NCBI GenBank assembly: GCA_910576125.1
Contig: CAJTHM010000004.1
Span: 62,001-126,000, forward strand
Length of the DNA stretch: 64,000 nt
From: Lachnospiraceae bacterium
Lineage (GTDB): Bacteria; Bacillota; Clostridia; Lachnospirales; Lachnospiraceae
Direction: 5' to 3'
Shown here piece after piece: positions 61,433 through 64,000 of this stretch. Under the pieces are notes generated by a model, which was not told where the DNA came from, made no database searches, and saw nothing but the letters and a program-made list of their open reading frames with translations. Position numbers and translations under genes: made by a program. Positions within the stretch are counted from its first letter, which is position 1, and each line of letters begins with the position of its first letter.

Positions 61433-61563
61433 GATGGTAGGAATATGGCCGCTGCTTTTCTCAGAAAGCATGTGGCTGTAGGCTGAGCAGGTATTAATCT
61501 GACAGAACTTGATTATATTAAGGAATAGCATCCATGCGGAACATAAAACAGGAGGAACGGAAC

Positions 61564-62313
61564 ATGGAATTATTAAAAGGCAAGACCGCCATGGTCACCG
61601 GCGGCACAAGAGGCATCGGCTATGCAATCGTAAAGCTGTATCTGGACAATGGGGCAAGCGTGGCCCTGTGCGGTTCCAGGCAGGAGACTGTGGACAAGGC
61701 TTTGGATAAGCTCAGAGCGGAGAATCCGGAGTACAAAGTAATCGGATTATGCCCCGACCTGCAGAATTCTGCTGAAATCGAAAAGGCAGTGGCCACAGTG
61801 AAAGAGACTTTCGGCAGTCTCGATATCATGGTCAACAATGCGGGCGTCTCCGCCAGGGACAGCATCTACGACTATAAGCCGGAAGATTTCGCGAAGACTA
61901 TGGCGCTGAATGTAAATGCTGTGTTCAACTGCGCCCAGGCTGCGGCCAAGGTGATGAAGGAGCAGGGAGGCGGCGTCATTCTGAATACCAGCTCCATGGT
62001 CAGCATCTACGGACAGCCATCAGGCGTGGCTTATCCCGCGTCCAAGTTCGCCGTGAACGGACTGACCAAGTCCCTGGCCAGAGAGCTGGGCAAGGACAAT
62101 ATCCGCGTGAACGCAGTGGCGCCCGGCGTCACCAGGACCGACATGGTGGCGGTGCTGCCTGAAGAGCTCATCAAGCCCATTATCGCGGGCATTCCCTTGG
62201 GACGTGTGGGAGAGCCGGAGGACGTGGCCAACGCATTCCTTTACCTTGCCAGCGATATGGCGAGCTATGTGACAGGGGTCATCCTGTCCGTGGACGGAGC
62301 TGCCAGGACCTGA
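61564..62313 (+). CDS. Short-chain dehydrogenase/reductase (FabG/BaiA-like)
   Basis: A 249-residue NAD(P)-dependent oxidoreductase: cofactor loop TGGTRGIG, NNAG, catalytic Ser in NTSSMVS, YPASK (Tyr and Lys) and the C-terminal SVDGA. The N-terminal half (GYAIVKLYLDNGASVALCG...VDKALDKLRAENPEYKVIG) resembles BaiA-type hydroxysteroid dehydrogenases of gut clostridia as much as FabG, so sterol or acyl substrates are both possible. The start is ATG 61564 with GGAGG eight bases upstream; an upstream ATG at 61534 is less likely. Monocistronic with its own promoter and hairpin terminator. Confidence 0.9.
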   Translation: MELLKGKTAMVTGGTRGIGYAIVKLYLDNGASVALCGSRQETVDKALDKLRAENPEYKVIGLCPDLQNSAEIEKAVATVKETFGSLDIMVNNAGVSARDSIYDYKPEDFAKTMALNVNAVFNCAQAAAKVMKEQGGGVILNTSSMVSIYGQPSGVAYPASKFAVNGLTKSLARELGKDNIRVNAVAPGVTRTDMVAVLPEELIKPIIAGIPLGRVGEPEDVANAFLYLASDMASYVTGVILSVDGAART

Positions 62314-62331
62314 CGGCATGACGGACTTCAT

Positions 62332-62382
62332 GGACGGCCGGGCAGAGGATCGCGTCTGGCCGTCCTGAAATATGTTTTTGAA
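62332..62382 (+). terminator. Terminator after the SDR gene
   Basis: Eight-bp stem GGACGGCC/GGCCGTCC (62332-62339, 62358-62365) with an 18-base loop; the T-rich tail ATGTTTTT follows a few bases later. Confidence 0.55.
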
Positions 62383-62409
62383 AAAATATAAATTTTTGAA
62401 AAAAATTTG

Positions 62410-62438
62410 TTGACAAAAAGAGATTCTCATTGTATACT
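62410..62438 (+). promoter_or_regulatory. Promoter of the tRNA-Met gene
   Basis: TTGACA (62410-62415), 17-base spacer, TATACT (62433-62438), 35 bases before the tRNA. Confidence 0.9.
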
Positions 62439-62473
62439 AACAAAGTCGGTTGTGCAGACAAGTTTTTTTATAT

Positions 62474-62547
62474 GGCGAGATAGCTCAGTTGGCTAGAGCA
62501 TGCGGTTCATACCCGCAGTGTCGAGGGTTCAAATCCCCCTCTCGCTA
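62474..62547 (+). tRNA. tRNA-Met (CAT anticodon, elongator type)
   Basis: Cloverleaf: acceptor GGCGAGA/TCTCGCT, D arm GCTC-AGTTGGCTA-GAGC, anticodon arm TGCGG-TTCATAC-CCGCA with anticodon CAT, variable loop GTGTC, T arm GAGGG-TTCAAAT-CCCCC. G1 pairs with T72, unlike the C1xA72 mismatch of initiators, so an elongator Met (or less likely a lysidine Ile tRNA) is expected. The T stem has an A50-C64 mismatch. CCA is not encoded (CTA follows position 73). Confidence 0.93.
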
Positions 62548-62551
62548 CTAG

Positions 62552-62590
62552 AAAGAATGCTGAGAAATATGATTTTTCGGCATTCTTTTT
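62552..62590 (+). terminator. Terminator of the tRNA-Met gene
   Basis: Nine-bp stem AAAGAATGC/GCATTCTTT ending in a T-run, five bases after the tRNA. Confidence 0.85.
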
Positions 62591-62711
62591 AAGTTATGTC
62601 AGCCGGACCCTGAAGACCTCTGCGGTTTTCAGGATTTTGTTTGTCCAGACAAAAAGGTCTGGAGATTTTTGGGTTGCAGATGTGATAAGATGCTCTTCCG
62701 GAGGGAAAAAT

Positions 62712-63182
62712 ATGGTTATCAGGCGTGGGGAAGAAAGGGATCTGATAGGAATAGGCAGACTGCTGGGCCAGGTCCTGGCGGTGCATCATGACGGGAGGCC
62801 GGATCTGTTCAAGAGCGACACGAAAAAGTACACGGACGAGGAGCTTCTGGCTATTTTATGCGATGACACAAAGCCTGTGTTCGTTGCGGTAGATGCCGAC
62901 GGCAACGTTGTGGGCTACGCATTCTGCGTATTTAAACAGCATTTAAACGACAACATATTGACGGATATCAGGACACTGTATATCGACGATTTGTGTGTGG
63001 ACGAGTCTTCCAGAGGGAAGCATATAGGCAGGGACCTGTATGAGTATGTGCTGGAGTTTGCCAGAAGAGAGGGCTGCTATAACCTGACCCTGAATGTATG
63101 GGAATGCAATCAGGGCGCGAAGAGATTCTATGAAAGCTGCGGGCTGCTGCCCCAGAAGACTGGAATGGAAAAGATACTGTAG
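62712..63182 (+). CDS. GNAT-family N-acetyltransferase
   Basis: A 156-residue acetyltransferase: N-terminal VIRRGEERDLIGIGRLL, motif A LYIDDLCVDESSRGKHIGRDLYEYV (R-G-K-H-I-G acetyl-CoA loop) and motif B YNLTLNVWECNQGAKRFYESCGL. The YIDDLCVDE...RG.GIG pattern is common in aminoglycoside/ribosomal-protein-type acetyltransferases of gut Firmicutes; the substrate is unknown. The start is ATG 62712 with GGAGGG upstream; the frame is open back to 62637 without a site. Confidence 0.88.
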   Translation: MVIRRGEERDLIGIGRLLGQVLAVHHDGRPDLFKSDTKKYTDEELLAILCDDTKPVFVAVDADGNVVGYAFCVFKQHLNDNILTDIRTLYIDDLCVDESSRGKHIGRDLYEYVLEFARREGCYNLTLNVWECNQGAKRFYESCGLLPQKTGMEKIL

Positions 63183-63224
63183 GCGGCACACATTTTTAAA
63201 GAAGGGAAGTTTAGGTAATTCAGG

Positions 63225-64000
63225 ATGAACGAATGGAACGAAGCGCTGGCAGAGGATATGGCAGCGGAGCAGGATCAGATGGCAGAGCAGAATGCGGCAG
63301 CAGAAACGGAAAAGGCCGCGGAGAGAGCTAAGCAGAGCGAGGGAACAGATATGAACGGAACGACAGAGTGGAACGAGACGGAAGAACTACAGGAAACCAC
63401 GGAAGAATGGGATGAGGGCGAAGACTCTGACGCGGAAGAGACGTCGGAGGAGACGGAAAGCTCAGATGAGTACGAAGAGCTCGATACAGAAGACATGACA
63501 CAGGAACAGGCAGCGGAGCATACAGATGATGTTTCCGAAAAGAAAAAGGATGCGCGGACAGACGAAGGGGACGCGGACGGTGTGGATTCGTCCAGTCTGG
63601 CTTCCATCGAGCCCCTTTTGGATGACCGCATCGTGCGTGCGGTACGGGAGATGGGCTTCGAGAAGCTGACCCCCATCCAGGTACAGGCGATTCCTTACCT
63701 GTTGGACGGAGAGGACATCATCGGACAGGCCCAGACGGGGACCGGCAAGACGGCAGCCTTTGCCATCCCTGCCCTGCAGAAGATTGACCCGGATTTAAGG
63801 AAGCCTCAGACGATTATCCTCTGCCCCACCAGGGAGCTTGCCATGCAGGCAGCGGAGGAAATCCGCCATATAGCGAAATATATGCACGGCATTAAGGTGC
63901 TTCCTGTTTACGGCGGCCAGGACATCAGCAAGCAGATCAGGGGCCTGAAAGAGGTGCAGATCGTGGTGGGCACGCCCGGACGCGTGATGGATCATATGCG
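63225..64000 (+). CDS. DEAD-box RNA helicase, N-terminal part (partial at window end)
   Basis: The frame is open to the right edge. The first ~125 residues are an extremely acidic, low-complexity region (runs of E, D, T, S such as ETEELQETTEEWDEGEDSDAEETSEETES). Then come the DEAD-box motifs in order: Q motif FEKLTPIQVQAIP, motif I AQTGTGKT, Ia PTRELA, GG YGGQ and Ib TPGR. The helicase core unwinds RNA in ribosome assembly or mRNA decay (CshA/DeaD type). The N-terminal acidic tail is not usual for Firmicute DEAD-box proteins, which normally begin near the Q motif. The start is ATG 63225, the first Met in frame; the ribosome binding site is weak. Confidence 0.9.
   Translation, partial: MNEWNEALAEDMAAEQDQMAEQNAAAETEKAAERAKQSEGTDMNGTTEWNETEELQETTEEWDEGEDSDAEETSEETESSDEYEELDTEDMTQEQAAEHTDDVSEKKKDARTDEGDADGVDSSSLASIEPLLDDRIVRAVREMGFEKLTPIQVQAIPYLLDGEDIIGQAQTGTGKTAAFAIPALQKIDPDLRKPQTIILCPTRELAMQAAEEIRHIAKYMHGIKVLPVYGGQDISKQIRGLKEVQIVVGTPGRVMDHM

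Noticed and set aside
1..64000. CRISPR arrays
   Set aside because: No series of identical direct repeats with unique spacers was seen; the tandem arrays present (27453, 32011, 45603) have no spacers.
1..64000. A complete prophage or integrative element
   Set aside because: No integrase, capsid, portal or conjugation gene was found. The AT-rich blocks look like isolated transferred cassettes.

Overview
The window looks like chromosome of a moderately GC-rich Lachnospiraceae-type Firmicute (class Clostridia). The basis is strong AGGAGG-type ribosome binding sites, TTGACA-17-TATAAT promoters, QueH, YtrA-type GntR/ABC-2 cassettes, FecCD-type metal transporters and BlaI/M56 pairs. The taxonomic call is inference from gene content; no 16S gene is present. 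Coding is about 80 percent, with an unusual number of gene fragments and intergenic repeats.

Layout. 0-18.5 kb is mostly housekeeping: carAB, a membrane-fused spermidine-synthase-like protein, a GH2 glycosidase with a divergent AraC regulator, superoxide dismutase, queH, argS, a decayed ABC transporter, a frame-split AAA ATPase, and a three-domain CoA-disulfide-reductase/rhodanese/sulfite-reductase fusion. 18.9-25.5 kb holds an XRE/MacB-FtsX-type ABC operon and a GntR/ABC-2 cassette. 25.9-34 kb holds a nitroreductase, a Nudix hydrolase, a metal/chelate ABC transporter whose permease and ATPase genes are separated by a ParE/YefM-type toxin-antitoxin module, and a second GntR/ABC-2 cassette. 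34.4-43.5 kb is accessory: MerR plus serine hydrolase, a C-type-lectin lipoprotein, an AraC regulator with a 3' frameshift, a siderophore transporter collapsed by deletion, a frameshifted GyrI-like gene and DUF3788. 44-47.6 kb is a heterodimeric ABC exporter. 48-51.2 kb has a TetR/hydrolase pair and then a graveyard of paralogous fragments.

52.9-57.5 kb is a clearly AT-rich island: a DUF4297-like nuclease candidate followed by a HerA ATPase (a two-gene antiphage architecture), then an AlbA_2/RecG-like protein. 57.8-60 kb is a BlaI/M56 pair with two perfect operator dyads.

The most striking locus is 60.1-61.4 kb. A structured RNA contains a circularly permuted tRNA mimic (perfect T arm, D arm, 7-bp acceptor helix closed by GAGA) inside long terminal helices. 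It lies just upstream of a TROVE-domain (Ro60/Rsr) gene. This is the organisation of a bacterial Y RNA (YrlA) with its Ro protein, but the Ro gene has lost its middle and its C-terminal piece is out of frame. The window ends with an SDR, tRNA-Met, a GNAT enzyme and the start of a DEAD-box helicase.

Recurring themes are: three copies of a ~104-bp palindromic MITE-like repeat; in-frame expansion of low-complexity linkers in many secreted or regulatory proteins; single-base frameshifts in homopolymers; and repeated duplication and decay of GntR/ABC-2 and iron-ABC cassettes.
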